A program made the position numbers and the translations under genes. From Treponema rectale (GTDB lineage Bacteria; Spirochaetota; Spirochaetia; Treponematales; Treponemataceae), in NCBI RefSeq assembly GCF_014202035.1, contig NZ_JACHFR010000001.1, positions 744,001 through 808,000 of the forward strand: DNA of 64,000 nucleotides. Reading direction: 5' to 3'. Of the stretch, positions 17,901-27,400 are shown one piece after another; within the stretch, counting starts at the first letter, position 1, and each line of letters starts with the position of its first letter. Below the pieces are notes generated by a model. It saw nothing but the letters and a program-made list of their open reading frames with translations. It was not told where the DNA came from and ran no database searches.

Positions 17901-19080
17901 TAAACTTCTCCTCCGCATAAACATTCATACGGGTCTGAAGCCATGACCAGTCACCAGTAAGAATTCTTGAAACGGTTTTTATATCTTTTCTGTTGATATA
18001 AATTTCCTGTAAATTTTGATTTTTCAAAGATTCAAATAAATCACAAGTATCTTCAAAAACAGATTTCTTTTCTTCATTTTTTCCTTCTAGTTTATCTGCA
18101 CATTCTAAAAGGGCAATTTTTAATTCTTCATCGTTTTCAATACTTTCAATTTTAAATGAAAGACTTGAACGGTCACTAAGTATCTGTTTATACAGAGGAA
18201 CCATCTTTATTCTGCGGTTTTCTTTTGCAAACTCTGGATTCTGTTGCCAGTAAAGGTTTAAAAACTGATTAATTCCTCTAAGATTCTGTTCACCTTCTTT
18301 TTCCGCAATCCCACCAATAATCTGATTATAAAAGTCTATTCCACGCTGATTTTCTTTTCCACCCTGACCTAAATATTTATTAAACGATTCCAGAGTAAAA
18401 ATATCAGCAAGTTTTTCTTTACCTAAATATGATGAAAGTTCTTTTTCTACATCATCAATTACCTGAGGACATTTTTCCTGAATAGTTTTGAAAATAGAAA
18501 TATTCTGTAAAAATTTTGGGAAATTATCGTTTACAATTCGGTAAGGAACCGCTGTTGGAATTGGCTCTGCTGAATATACATTTTTTCTGTTTTCCTGAAA
18601 GCCTGTAAAATACGAAGTGAACTTTTGAAAAGTTTTCAGGGCAGTCTTATTTAAGTCTGGATTAGAATTTTCTCCAAACCACTCTGGTAAAATTGTATCA
18701 AATAAATCTTTTGGAGTTGCCGCTGTAAGTGCTTTATATCTCTTATCTGATGTAAATAATTTTAGTATTTCTTCTCTTAATTTTTTCTGCTCATTTTCTA
18801 CGACAGAATCATCATTTCGATTTTTATTATATTCTTTTATTGCTTCTTCAAGTTTTGTCCAGGTAAAGGAGGCATTTTTTAAAACATCATCTATGAAATA
18901 CTTATGATAATTGTCAATTATCTTTTTTACAGCTTTATAATCTGCTGCTTTCTTTTTGTCTGATTCAAGAAATTTTCCTTTTTCAATATTTTCTTTTGTC
19001 TCGGCAATTGGTTTCAATTCAAAACGTAAGGTTTTTGAAAGACTATAAAGATTTGTAAAATCATCCATTGTTTTTTCCAT
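14971..19080 (-). CDS. cas12a: Cas12a (Cpf1) RNA-guided nuclease
   Basis: A 1369-residue single-protein effector of type V-A. RuvC residues are present: Asp960 (IIGLDRGERHLIYL), Glu1053 (VVMEDLNFGFKRGR) and the Asp of DADANGAYHIALKG (about 1317). The Nuc-domain Arg of LQMRNSNAR is near 1277. The crRNA-processing segment with SHEIIKDRHYTEAKFLFH is present, so the protein should mature its own guides from the array. The N-terminus (YSLSKTLRFELKPI) is the usual Cas12a opening. Length is within the family's range and no frame break is seen. A GGAGGAG site precedes the ATG, and a promoter lies at 19113-19144. Confidence 0.98.
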   Translation of the reverse strand: MEKTMDDFTNLYSLSKTLRFELKPIAETKENIEKGKFLESDKKKAADYKAVKKIIDNYHKYFIDDVLKNASFTWTKLEEAIKEYNKNRNDDSVVENEQKKLREEILKLFTSDKRYKALTAATPKDLFDTILPEWFGENSNPDLNKTALKTFQKFTSYFTGFQENRKNVYSAEPIPTAVPYRIVNDNFPKFLQNISIFKTIQEKCPQVIDDVEKELSSYLGKEKLADIFTLESFNKYLGQGGKENQRGIDFYNQIIGGIAEKEGEQNLRGINQFLNLYWQQNPEFAKENRRIKMVPLYKQILSDRSSLSFKIESIENDEELKIALLECADKLEGKNEEKKSVFEDTCDLFESLKNQNLQEIYINRKDIKTVSRILTGDWSWLQTRMNVYAEEKFTTKAEKARWQKSLDDEGENKSKGFYSLAELNKVLEYSSENVTETDIRITDYFEHRCRYYIEKESERFVQGSELIALSIKEMCDDIQTKRKGMDRVLENLSDEKLLKEKTEDIAVIKNYLVAVQNLLHRIKPLKVNGVGDSSFYAIYDSIYSALSEVISVYNKTRNYITKKAASPEKYKLNFDNPTLADGWDLNKEQANTSVLLRKDGMYYLGIMNPKNKPKFAEKYEVADGQSCYEKMIYKQFDATKQIPKCSTQKKEVQKYFLSGATEPYILNDKKSFKSELIITKDIWFMNNHVWNGEKFVPKRDNETRPKKFQIGYFKQTGDFDGYKNALSKWISFCKEFLQSYISSTVYDYNFKKSDEYEGLDDFYNYLNATCYKLTFINIPESEIEKMVSEGKLYLFQIYNKDFAPGANGRPNMHTLYWKNLFSDENLKNVCLKLNGEAELFYRPAGIKDPVVHKEGSYLVNRTTEDGESIPEKIYLEIYKNANGKLDSLSDEAKSYKENHKIVIKKASHEIIKDRHYTEAKFLFHVPITINFKASGNSFSINENVRRFLKNNPDVNIIGLDRGERHLIYLSLINQKGEILKQFTFNEVERDKNGQTVKVNYHEKLDQREKERDSARKSWQTVGKIAELKEGYLSAVIHQLTKLMVEYNAIVVMEDLNFGFKRGRFHVEKQVYQKFEHMLIDKLNYLVFKDRGLNEPSGVLNGYQLTGQFESFQKLGKQSGMLFYVPAGYTSKIDPKTGFVSMMNFKDLTNVHKKRNFFSNFNDIHFDDATGSFVFTFDYKNYDGKAKEEMKQTKWSVYSRDKRIVYFPKVKSYEDIQPTEKLKALFETAGIDYKSGNPILDSIMTIGADLKEGAKPSKEIAEFWDGLLYNFKLILQMRNSNARTGEDYIISPVMADTGTFFDSREELKKGEDAKLPLDADANGAYHIALKGLELINKINLTDENELKKMKISISNADWFQFAQEKNYAKG

Positions 19081-19112
19081 AAAAATAGCTCCTCCAACTA
19101 AAATATTGATTT

Positions 19113-19144
19113 ATTATATCATATAAAAGTGTCAAATAACGGCA
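19113..19144 (-). promoter_or_regulatory. cas12a operon promoter (copy 3 of shared motif)
   Basis: Minus-strand TGCCGTT, three bases, TGACAC, six bases, ATGATATAAT (extended -10, TATAAT at 19118-19113). Transcription should start near 19106, giving a leader of about 26 bases with GGAGGAG. The TTGACA present here is only 11 bases from the -10, too close to be a normal -35, so the conserved blocks are better read as an activator or repressor site. Confidence 0.7.
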
Positions 19145-19422
19145 TTGAAAATAAATTTTAATTATATTTCGTGTAGTTTTTAGATTTTTGAACGGGATAA
19201 TAGTCATATCCCTAAATCTGACAGGATTTTAGAAGAGTGTTTAATATTTTAAGTTTAGTTTTGAACTGATCCGAAGTTAATTCATGTAATTCTGTTTATT
19301 TAATCCTGGTTTAAGAAGTTTTTTTATTACATTAATCATCACTATTTTTTTAAGTTAAATTTCAACATTTCAAGTAGGGCAATTTTTGGGAAGGCCCAAG
19401 ATTTTTACTTATCCTCCCTTAC
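19145..19422. other. Intergenic gap upstream of the cas operon
   Basis: AT-rich sequence without a credible gene on either strand. A GGGAT/ATCCC inverted repeat occurs near 19194-19212. Nothing further was recognised. Confidence 0.4.
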
Positions 19423-19839
19423 TCAGTACTCCTCCACATCCCTAAAACTCAACTTCTTCCTTTCATTCCGTTTCTGCAGCCCTTTCCCGCCGGAAGCCTT
19501 CTGCCGTAAATCTCCGCTGGTTAAAACAGAAATAGCCTTCTCACTGGACTGACGTCTTTTTTTTGCATCCCCATCCAGTAATTTCCAGGTTTCTTCCTTC
19601 TTTATTAAAATATCATTCGCACTGTTAAGATGAAGTGTATAAGGCAGCTGATTATTTTCTCCAAGATATTCAACGCAAACTTCCAGATCCTTCAGACAGA
19701 TTCCGGCTTTGTTTTTTCCGGATATTTTTGCATTTTCCCGAACTTTCTTGGCGAGGTTGGCTTCTGTAATAAGAGACTTTTCTTTCATCTGCTCAAGGGC
19801 AGTTACTATTTCTTTTTGAATCGGTGTAAGTGTTTTCAT
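19423..19839 (-). CDS. Hypothetical basic protein
   Basis: A 138-residue frame starting MKTLTPIQKEIVTAL, preferred over the longer frame (from 19902) because AAGGATAA lies upstream of this Met. The N-terminal 60 residues (ALEQMKEKSLITEANLAKKV) could form a small helical, winged-helix-like fold. The C-terminus is rich in Lys and Arg and ends LSFRDVEEY. I do not recognise a family. It lies alone between the cas operon and cysK, divergent from cysK, and may be an accessory remnant or a small regulator. Confidence 0.45.
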   Translation of the reverse strand: MKTLTPIQKEIVTALEQMKEKSLITEANLAKKVRENAKISGKNKAGICLKDLEVCVEYLGENNQLPYTLHLNSANDILIKKEETWKLLDGDAKKRRQSSEKAISVLTSGDLRQKASGGKGLQKRNERKKLSFRDVEEY

Positions 19840-19987
19840 TTTTACTTTATCCTTTACCTTACTTTCCTGCTTTGCCACTTGCAATAAAATATACGTTCTC
19901 ATCTTAACATCTTTGTTCTAAGTGTTGAAGATTCTTTTAAAGTAATCTGCCTGTTTTTCGCTGATTGAATTTGCCTGCCACCTTAAA

Positions 19988-20016
19988 TTGAAACTAAGTG
20001 TTATGTGTGGTATCAT
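19988..20016 (+). promoter_or_regulatory. cysK promoter
   Basis: TTGAAA, 17 bases, TATCAT with TGTGG just before the -10. The transcript start is predicted near 20023, with GGAGG upstream of the cysK ATG. Confidence 0.65.
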
Positions 20017-20058
20017 TGAAGAACATTATTTTATGAATTTGTTCTGGAGGAATTAAAA

Positions 20059-20988
20059 ATGTCTGTTTATACTTCAATTGATCAGGTTATCGGAAAAACT
20101 CCAATGCTTGAACTTAAAAACATTGAACGCAAATATGAATTAAAAGCAAAGATTTTTGCAAAACTAGAAAACCTTAATCCGGCCGGCAGTCTTAAAGATC
20201 GCGTTGCAAAGGCAATGATTGATGATGCAGAAAAGGAAGGACTTATCGGACCAGGTTCTGTCATTATTGAACCGACTTCAGGCAACACTGGTATCGGTAT
20301 CGCAGCAGTGGGTGCATGCCGCGGATATCGCGTAATAATCGTAATGCCTGATTCAATGTCTGTAGAAAGAATTAACCTTATAAAAGCTTATGGTGCAGAA
20401 ATCGTACTTACTCCAGGTGCTCAGGGAATGAAGGGTGCGGTAGAAAAAGCCGAAGAACTTCATAAAGAAAATCCGGGCAGCATTATTGCCGGTCAGTTTG
20501 AAAATCCTTCAAATCCTAAAGCTCATTATCTTACTACAGGTCCTGAGATTTATGATGACCTTGACGGAAAAGTTGATGTCTTTATTTCCGGTATCGGTAC
20601 CGGCGGAACAATAACCGGAACAGGAAAATACCTTAAAGAAAAAAATCCTCAGGTTCAGATTATTGCCATTGAACCTGAAACTTCCCCGCTTCTTCTTAAA
20701 GGAAAAGCCGGCCCTCATAAGATTCAGGGAATCGGTGCAAATTTCATTCCTAAAGTTCTTGATACAAAAATTTACGATAAAATAATTCCTGTTTCAAACG
20801 AAGATTCATTTGCCTTCGGAAAAGAGCTTGGAAAGACAGAAGGAGTTCTTGCAGGAATTTCAAGCGGTGCCGTTTTGTGGGCTGCCGTTGAACTTGCAAA
20901 GAAAGAAGAATATGCCGGAAAAAATATTGTAATAATTCTCTGTGATACGGGTGACCGTTATCTTTCTACTCCGCTTTTTTCAGACTGA
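20059..20988 (+). CDS. cysK: Cysteine synthase A (O-acetylserine sulfhydrylase)
   Basis: A 309-residue PLP enzyme making L-cysteine from O-acetylserine and sulfide. PLP lysine is Lys46 in NPAGSLKDRVA. The substrate loop is EPTSGNTGIG, and the phosphate-binding glycine loop is GIGTGGTITGTGKY. Length is typical of CysK, and no regulatory CBS domain is attached. A single gene with its own promoter; its stop is 10 bases from the stop of the convergent GGDEF-EAL gene, so there is no room for two separate terminators. Confidence 0.95.
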   Translation: MSVYTSIDQVIGKTPMLELKNIERKYELKAKIFAKLENLNPAGSLKDRVAKAMIDDAEKEGLIGPGSVIIEPTSGNTGIGIAAVGACRGYRVIIVMPDSMSVERINLIKAYGAEIVLTPGAQGMKGAVEKAEELHKENPGSIIAGQFENPSNPKAHYLTTGPEIYDDLDGKVDVFISGIGTGGTITGTGKYLKEKNPQVQIIAIEPETSPLLLKGKAGPHKIQGIGANFIPKVLDTKIYDKIIPVSNEDSFAFGKELGKTEGVLAGISSGAVLWAAVELAKKEEYAGKNIVIILCDTGDRYLSTPLFSD

Positions 20989-20998
20989 AACTGAGATT

Positions 20999-23900
20999 TT
21001 ATTCTGAGTCTTTTACATAGAAAATTGCCGCAGCAGGCAGTCCTTCTGTCTGCTGTGACTTTACGAAGGTCCATTGCAGAAGCCGGTTGTCTTTTTTAAC
21101 GACACGGATGTCACAGGAAAAGGATTCCTTCAGTTTTTTTCTGAGGGTTGTACTATTTGCAGTAAGAATGAAGTTTTCAATATATTCATCCCTGAGCCTC
21201 TGTTTTGCATACTGCTTTATAAAATCATCATAATCTGCTGCTTCAACAAAAAGTTTATCCATTCCCATTGCGGATTTTAAAATCTTAAAGCTGTTGTCAA
21301 GAAAATTTATAATTCCCAGAACATGATACTCTGCAGCCAGCTGCTGTATTACGGTACTTATTTCATCCTGATAGTTCTGCTGTTCCGGTATCTCCCGGAA
21401 TTCAGGGTGGGCGCTGTAAAAATTTTTTTTGTCATGGTACATTGAAAACTCTGCTTTTTCTACAGTCTCTTCAATAGTTTCTGCATTTTCCTTCCAGTAC
21501 CATCCGCAGGACGCAGCAGGATTTTCATCTTTTTTAAGAAGGTCCCTGAATTCTGATGCTTTTTTTATAAACTCGTCTTCCGGAGTATCCATAATCACTG
21601 CTATGAATTCATCTCCCGAGATTCTGAAGCAGTTTGAACTTCCAAAATTGTTTTCAAGAATTTTAGCAAAATTGCACAGAGTAATGTTACCGGCTTTATG
21701 ACCCCTTGTTTCGTTTATCATTGAAAGTCCGTTTATGTCACAGAACACAACTCCGATGTCTGTTACGGAACTTTCCGTTTTGTATGCGTGGCAGAGGGCA
21801 TTAAAATAATGAAAACTGTAAAGTCCGGTAAGGGAGTCCTTGTTGCAGAACTGCTCAAGTTCTTTCTGACTTTCAAGCACTGCCTTGTAAGAATCATTTA
21901 TGTCCTGTACGTAAAGCATCAGGCTCTGATTATTCTCTTCATAATCTTTTGCAGGAATTATTTCAAGAAGGACCCATCTGTATTCACCGTTGGTAAGTCG
22001 TCTGTACCTTAATTTCAGGCTGCCTTTTTTTACGTTGAAATATTTTTTCAGATAATTTACGTCTGTCATCAGCCTGAAGGTTTTGAGGTCATCTGCATGA
22101 ATATTTCCTGAATCAGCAAAGCCGGAAATCCATGTAGAAAATTTCTGTGAATATCCTGCCTGCCTGCTGTTTTCAGCAGAGTAAATCTTCACTATCTGAT
22201 AGGAGTCTGTCGTAAGGTTTATTTTCATGATTTTATGAAACGAGCCTACAAGAAGTTCAAGGGTTTCAAGATAAAGGTTGTCTACTCCGCTTTTCTTTCT
22301 TCTTGATACAACCACCGGCATGTCTTCTACGATTTTTACCATGCCGAGACTCTGTTCAAAATCTTCAAGGGGAAGAGGCTTTGAATAGTAGAATCCCTGA
22401 ATGCTGTCGCAGTCAAGATTGTTTAAGAAATCAACCTGTTCCTTTTTTTCTACGCCTTCTGCAGTTACATGCATACCCAGTTCTTTTGCCAGTGCAATGG
22501 TATGATCCAGAAGTCTGTCTCCACCGTAGTTTCCGATATAATCAACGAGGCTTTTGTCCAGCTTGAGGGTGTCAAAATGCATTGTGTTGAGCAGTGCAAG
22601 GGAGGAGTATCCTGACCCGAAGTCATCCATATGGAGTGAGAATCCGGCGTTATGAAATTCTTCTGCAATCTGCTTTATTTCTGCAATTCCTGCTGCGGCA
22701 CTTTCTGTAATTTCAATAGGAATGTATTTAGGATCAATGTCTTTTTCTTCTATTATTCGTCTGTATATTTCAACAATGTCAAAATAATAAAGGCTGACTC
22801 TTGAAAGATTTATGGATACCGGTACAATCTTTCTTCCTTCAGAAAGCCATTTCTTCTGCTGGTTTACGACGGTTCTGAAAACATATTCATCAAGCTGCCT
22901 TATCATTCCGTTCCGTTCAAAAAGAGGAATGAAGGTCATTGGAGAAATAAGGCTTCCGTCATTCTGCTTCCATCGTATAAGAGCCTCAGCTCCTATCATG
23001 CGGTTGTCATCAGGACTGCATTTTGGCTGATACCAGACTTCAAATTTATTATTCCTCAGGGAGCGTTCAAAAGAATCTTCCAGCTGTTTTTCCTGAATGC
23101 GTTTTGCATCATCTTCATGGGAATAAAATTCATACCAGATGTTCTTTTTATCCCTGATGGATTTTTTTGCAGAGTTTGCTTCTCCAAAACAGAGTTCGAT
23201 TTTTTTATCCGGAGTCCATCTTGTGATTCCAAAATAAGGAAGAAGCTGCGGCACGGATTTTTCTCTGGAGAGGACCGAAAGTTCCCGCATTATTTTTTCA
23301 AGGACATCAATTACTTCTTTGTTTGATGAAGAGTTTATGAACAGGGCAAAATAATCCCCGTTTATGTGACCTGCAATATCTCCGCTTTTTATTTCGCCGG
23401 ATATTATTTTCCAGGTTTCCTTTAGAATCTCATCTCCAGTTTTTATTCCGCATACAGAATTAATTATCTTGAATGCATGAATGTCCATGGAAACGATGAA
23501 GCCGGATTTATTCTGGTCTATTATCTTCTGTTTAAAATAGTTGTAGTTGTTGCCGTTTGTAAGCGGATCCACGTAGGCATATTTTTCAAGTTCCCTGACT
23601 TTTTCGCTGGAAATATCTGCAAATCCCATTACTGCAATGTTTTCTTCTTCAGAAAGCCGTACGACTTTCATTCTGCAGTATATAGGCATTCCGTTATGTA
23701 CAGCCGTAAAATCCTGAATGTACAGACCTTTTTCTTTCAGATATTCAATAAGAAATTCTTTTCTGGAGCTTCTGGTCATTGCATCTTTATCATCGACTGC
23801 AACGGAGTTTTTTATGTACATATCCATTACTACAGAATATTTTTTTAAGTTTTCAATGGAATAGCCGTATTCTTTTTTTATAAAAGGATTCATTCTGTAG

Positions 23901-24373
23901 GGTTTTACAAAATCTCTGTCCAGGTCGATGTAATAGACGCAGCTGTAATCCTGTGAAAGTGCCTCTATAAGCTGGTTTGAAAAGATATATTCATTTATGT
24001 TTTCTACTGTGCCGGAACATATAAGGGCTTTTCCAGAGGAGTCTTTTTTTATGACTCTCAGTTTTATGCGGTAGTTGGTATTTTTATGGGTAGAACGGAC
24101 CATAACTGAGACTGAATCATGTCCGGCATCTATTTCTGTTGCAATGTTGAGTATTTTATTTGCGTCTTCAGGGCATACAAGGGGAGTAATACTATGAGGA
24201 GTATTTGTAAAGAATTTCTTGCAGGAAAAATCCTCCGCAAAAAGGTCGGAAGCAATCATCAGGCATTCCTGCGGGTAATACCTGAATGTATGGACTTTTA
24301 TGTCCTGTAATGCCAGTTGTGTTTCCAGAGGAGGCTCGTAGTAGTATTTTCCGTTGTATTCAATATCTGACAT
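20999..24373 (-). CDS. GGDEF-EAL-PAS-GGDEF signalling protein
   Basis: A 1124-residue soluble protein of cyclic-di-GMP signalling. Order of domains: an N-terminal PAS-like region, a degenerate GGDEF (INGDYFALF, Asp340), an EAL domain (GAEALIRW with Glu463, then ITES, HMDDFGSGYSSL, AEGVE, QGF), a PAS-like region (RYRRLTNGEYRWVLLEI), a second GGDEF with SGDEF (about 919-923), and a C-terminal tail of unknown type. The EAL motifs are complete, so phosphodiesterase activity is likely. The first GGDEF is probably only regulatory. No transmembrane segment is evident, so the signal is probably cytoplasmic. Confidence 0.88.
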   Translation of the reverse strand: MSDIEYNGKYYYEPPLETQLALQDIKVHTFRYYPQECLMIASDLFAEDFSCKKFFTNTPHSITPLVCPEDANKILNIATEIDAGHDSVSVMVRSTHKNTNYRIKLRVIKKDSSGKALICSGTVENINEYIFSNQLIEALSQDYSCVYYIDLDRDFVKPYRMNPFIKKEYGYSIENLKKYSVVMDMYIKNSVAVDDKDAMTRSSRKEFLIEYLKEKGLYIQDFTAVHNGMPIYCRMKVVRLSEEENIAVMGFADISSEKVRELEKYAYVDPLTNGNNYNYFKQKIIDQNKSGFIVSMDIHAFKIINSVCGIKTGDEILKETWKIISGEIKSGDIAGHINGDYFALFINSSSNKEVIDVLEKIMRELSVLSREKSVPQLLPYFGITRWTPDKKIELCFGEANSAKKSIRDKKNIWYEFYSHEDDAKRIQEKQLEDSFERSLRNNKFEVWYQPKCSPDDNRMIGAEALIRWKQNDGSLISPMTFIPLFERNGMIRQLDEYVFRTVVNQQKKWLSEGRKIVPVSINLSRVSLYYFDIVEIYRRIIEEKDIDPKYIPIEITESAAAGIAEIKQIAEEFHNAGFSLHMDDFGSGYSSLALLNTMHFDTLKLDKSLVDYIGNYGGDRLLDHTIALAKELGMHVTAEGVEKKEQVDFLNNLDCDSIQGFYYSKPLPLEDFEQSLGMVKIVEDMPVVVSRRKKSGVDNLYLETLELLVGSFHKIMKINLTTDSYQIVKIYSAENSRQAGYSQKFSTWISGFADSGNIHADDLKTFRLMTDVNYLKKYFNVKKGSLKLRYRRLTNGEYRWVLLEIIPAKDYEENNQSLMLYVQDINDSYKAVLESQKELEQFCNKDSLTGLYSFHYFNALCHAYKTESSVTDIGVVFCDINGLSMINETRGHKAGNITLCNFAKILENNFGSSNCFRISGDEFIAVIMDTPEDEFIKKASEFRDLLKKDENPAASCGWYWKENAETIEETVEKAEFSMYHDKKNFYSAHPEFREIPEQQNYQDEISTVIQQLAAEYHVLGIINFLDNSFKILKSAMGMDKLFVEAADYDDFIKQYAKQRLRDEYIENFILTANSTTLRKKLKESFSCDIRVVKKDNRLLQWTFVKSQQTEGLPAAAIFYVKDSE

Positions 24374-24457
24374 CGCCCTTTTTTTACCTTCATAAACTTT
24401 TTTACTTAAGGCATATTATAGCAGTCAAATTTGAATCTGTCGAATAATTTTTTTTAA

Positions 24458-27400
24458 TTATTTTCCAGTCAGGCTCTGGAGTTTTTCCCTTATAAAGTCT
24501 CCCTTGACCTTTAAGTCTATTGAATCTGTTTTCATGAACAGGCTGTTTGGATGCACAGGATCCAGCTTTATACGGCCTGCACTGGATTTTACAAGAGAAA
24601 GCAGTCTGTCTATGCTTACTTTTGTTTTCGGACTGAATACTGCTTCCACATTGCCCCTCTTTTCTTTTAGCGAGAGAATTCCAAGTTTTACGCAGAGTAT
24701 CCTTATCTGAGCAAGGCTTAAAAGACTGGCGGCTTCATCAGGTACCGGCCCGAATCTGTCGGACATTTCTTCATAAATGCCGTTAAGTTCCTCTTCTGTC
24801 TGAATTGCGGCAATTTTCTTGTACAACTCCATTTTTGTCTGGGCATCACTTATGTAAGTGTCAGGAATGAAGCCCGTGTATTCAAGTTCAAGAAGAACGT
24901 CCTGTTTTTCGCTCCAGTCAGACTGGGTAAGCCGTTCGATTGCGGAGTTAAGGAGGTTAAGGTACATTTCAAAACCGACTGCATATACTTCTCCGCTCTG
25001 GTCTTTTCCCAGAAGGTTTCCTGCCCCGCGGATTTCCATGTCTTTCATGGCAATCTTGAAGCCTGAGCCCAGTTCCGTAAAGTCTGAGATTACCTGAAGC
25101 CTTTTCATTGCAACTTCACTCAGGGACTTGTTTTCTGGATACAGCAGGTATGCATATGCCTTTTTGTCGCACCGGCCTACACGTCCCCTTAACTGATAAA
25201 GCTGGCTGATTCCGTACATGTCAGCCCTGTCTATGATTATGGTGTTTACGTTTGGAATATCGATTCCGTTTTCGATTATTGTCGTAGCAACCAGAACGTT
25301 GAAGCCGCCCATCTTGAAACGTCTGAAAATGTCATCAAGCTGTTCACTGGTCATCTGTCCGTGGGCCGTGTCTATAATCATTTCAGGAACGATTTTTTCA
25401 AGTTTTTTTCTGGTTTCAAGAAGAGTCTCTACCCTGTTATGCAGGAAGAATACCTGTCCACCCCTTGCAACTTCCCTTCTTATTGCATTTGCGATTCTTT
25501 CGTCGTTAAAGGCTTCTATTACTGTTTCTACACTCTGCCTGTTCTGGGGCGGTGTGGTAAGAAGGCTCATGTCCCTGATTTTCAGAAGGCTCATGTGAAG
25601 CGTACGGGGAATCGGTGTCGCACTCATGGCAAGACAGTCAACGTTGTGCTTCATTTCCTTGAGTTTTTCTTTGTCCTTTACGCCGAATCTCTGCTCTTCG
25701 TCTATTATCAGAAGTCCAAGATCCCTGTACTGAATTGTTTTCTGCAGAATCTTATGGGTTCCGACAAGAATGTCAATTTCTCCTTTCTTGAGTTTTTCTA
25801 TCGTTTTTTTCTGTTCCGCAGGGCTTATGAATCTTGACAGCTGTGCAATCTTAACCGGAAAGTTTTTGAATCTTTCTACGCAGTTTTCATAGTGCTGTTC
25901 TGCAAGAATTGTTGTAGGAGCAAGAAATGCAACCTGCTTTCCGCCCATTACGGCTTTAAATGCAGCCCTCATGGCGATTTCTGTTTTACCGTAACCGACA
26001 TCACCGCAGACAAGTCTGTCCATCGGTACAGGTCGTTCCATGTCAGCCTTTATTTCCTGTGTAGCCGTATACTGATCAGGGGTGTCTTCATATGGAAAGG
26101 CTGCTTCAAAAGCTGCGTTCCATTCATTGTCTTTAGGAAATGCAAAGCCCTGGGAAGCCTTTCTTTTTGAATAAAGGTCGATGAGTTTTTCTGCAATTTC
26201 TTCAACTTTCTGCTGAACCTTTGATTTTCTTGCGCTCCAGCTTTTTGAACCGATTCTGTCCAGCCGGGGTTTTTCGTTTTCACTTCCTATGTACCGCTGA
26301 ACAAGATTTACCTGTTCAATAGGAACAAAAGCGGTTTCGTCGTCTGCATAGAGCAGCTTGATGTAGTCCCTTTCCGTTCCCATGGACTTAACCCGCTCAA
26401 TTCCCTGGAAAAGTCCTATTCCGTAATTTACGTGTACAATGTAGTCGCCGGGATTAAGTTCAACAAAAGTATCGATTACTTTGGATTTTGCCTTGCGGAT
26501 TGACTTAGGAGTATTCTGCCGCCGTCCGAAAATTTCGTTTTCCTGTATTACGACAATTTTTTCATCAGTAACGGAAAAACCTTCCGAAATGCACTCTGGA
26601 ATTATTTCTACGCTGTATTCCTTTACGATTTCGTTTATGCGCAGAGCCTGATTGGGATTGTCGGCATAGATGAATACCCTGAAGTTTTCGTTCTGCCAGA
26701 AAGAAAGCTGCTCTTTAAAATAATTGATGTTGCCGAAAAAGCTGACTGCTGCCTCACATTTAATTGTGCAGGAATTAAGCTCTGATTTTTCATCAGTATT
26801 TTCCAGACTTCTGAATCTGATTGTTTTTTCGTGCCCTGCAATAAGTGAATTAAAATCCAGAAGCATGTATTTCGGCATGAGGACCGGAAAGTTCTGTCTT
26901 GCAGTTCTGTAAGAAACTGAATATTCATTTTCGAGCAGCTGCACCGCGTTAAGGAGCCTGTCATAGTCAAGGCAGAAAACCGGAGTCTGTCCGTCTATAT
27001 AATCCAGAACTGAATAAAGCCTGTCAAAAAGTACTCCGTAGAAAAGCTCTTCTCCTTCGCTTTCAAGGTTTACGCTCAGTTCCGTTAAAAGCCGTTCTTT
27101 TTCTGCCCTTCCTTCTTCCGTAAGGGCAAGATGTACTGTTTTTGAGCTGAATCTGTCTGTTGCAGAAGCGGAAGGGTCTTCTTCTCCTGCATTTTCCGGT
27201 TCTCCGTTATTCTGAATTTTTCCGTTCTTACGGTTTGTATCCCAAGCTGCAAAATCATTAATGATTCCGTCTGAATCTTCCTGTTCAAGAATTTTTTCTA
27301 AACGTCCTGTCAGTTCATCGTTCCAGACCACTTCCTTAAGGGGGTATACGATAAGAAAATCCAGGTTTTCTTTTGAAGTCTGGGTTTCAGGCTCAAAAGT

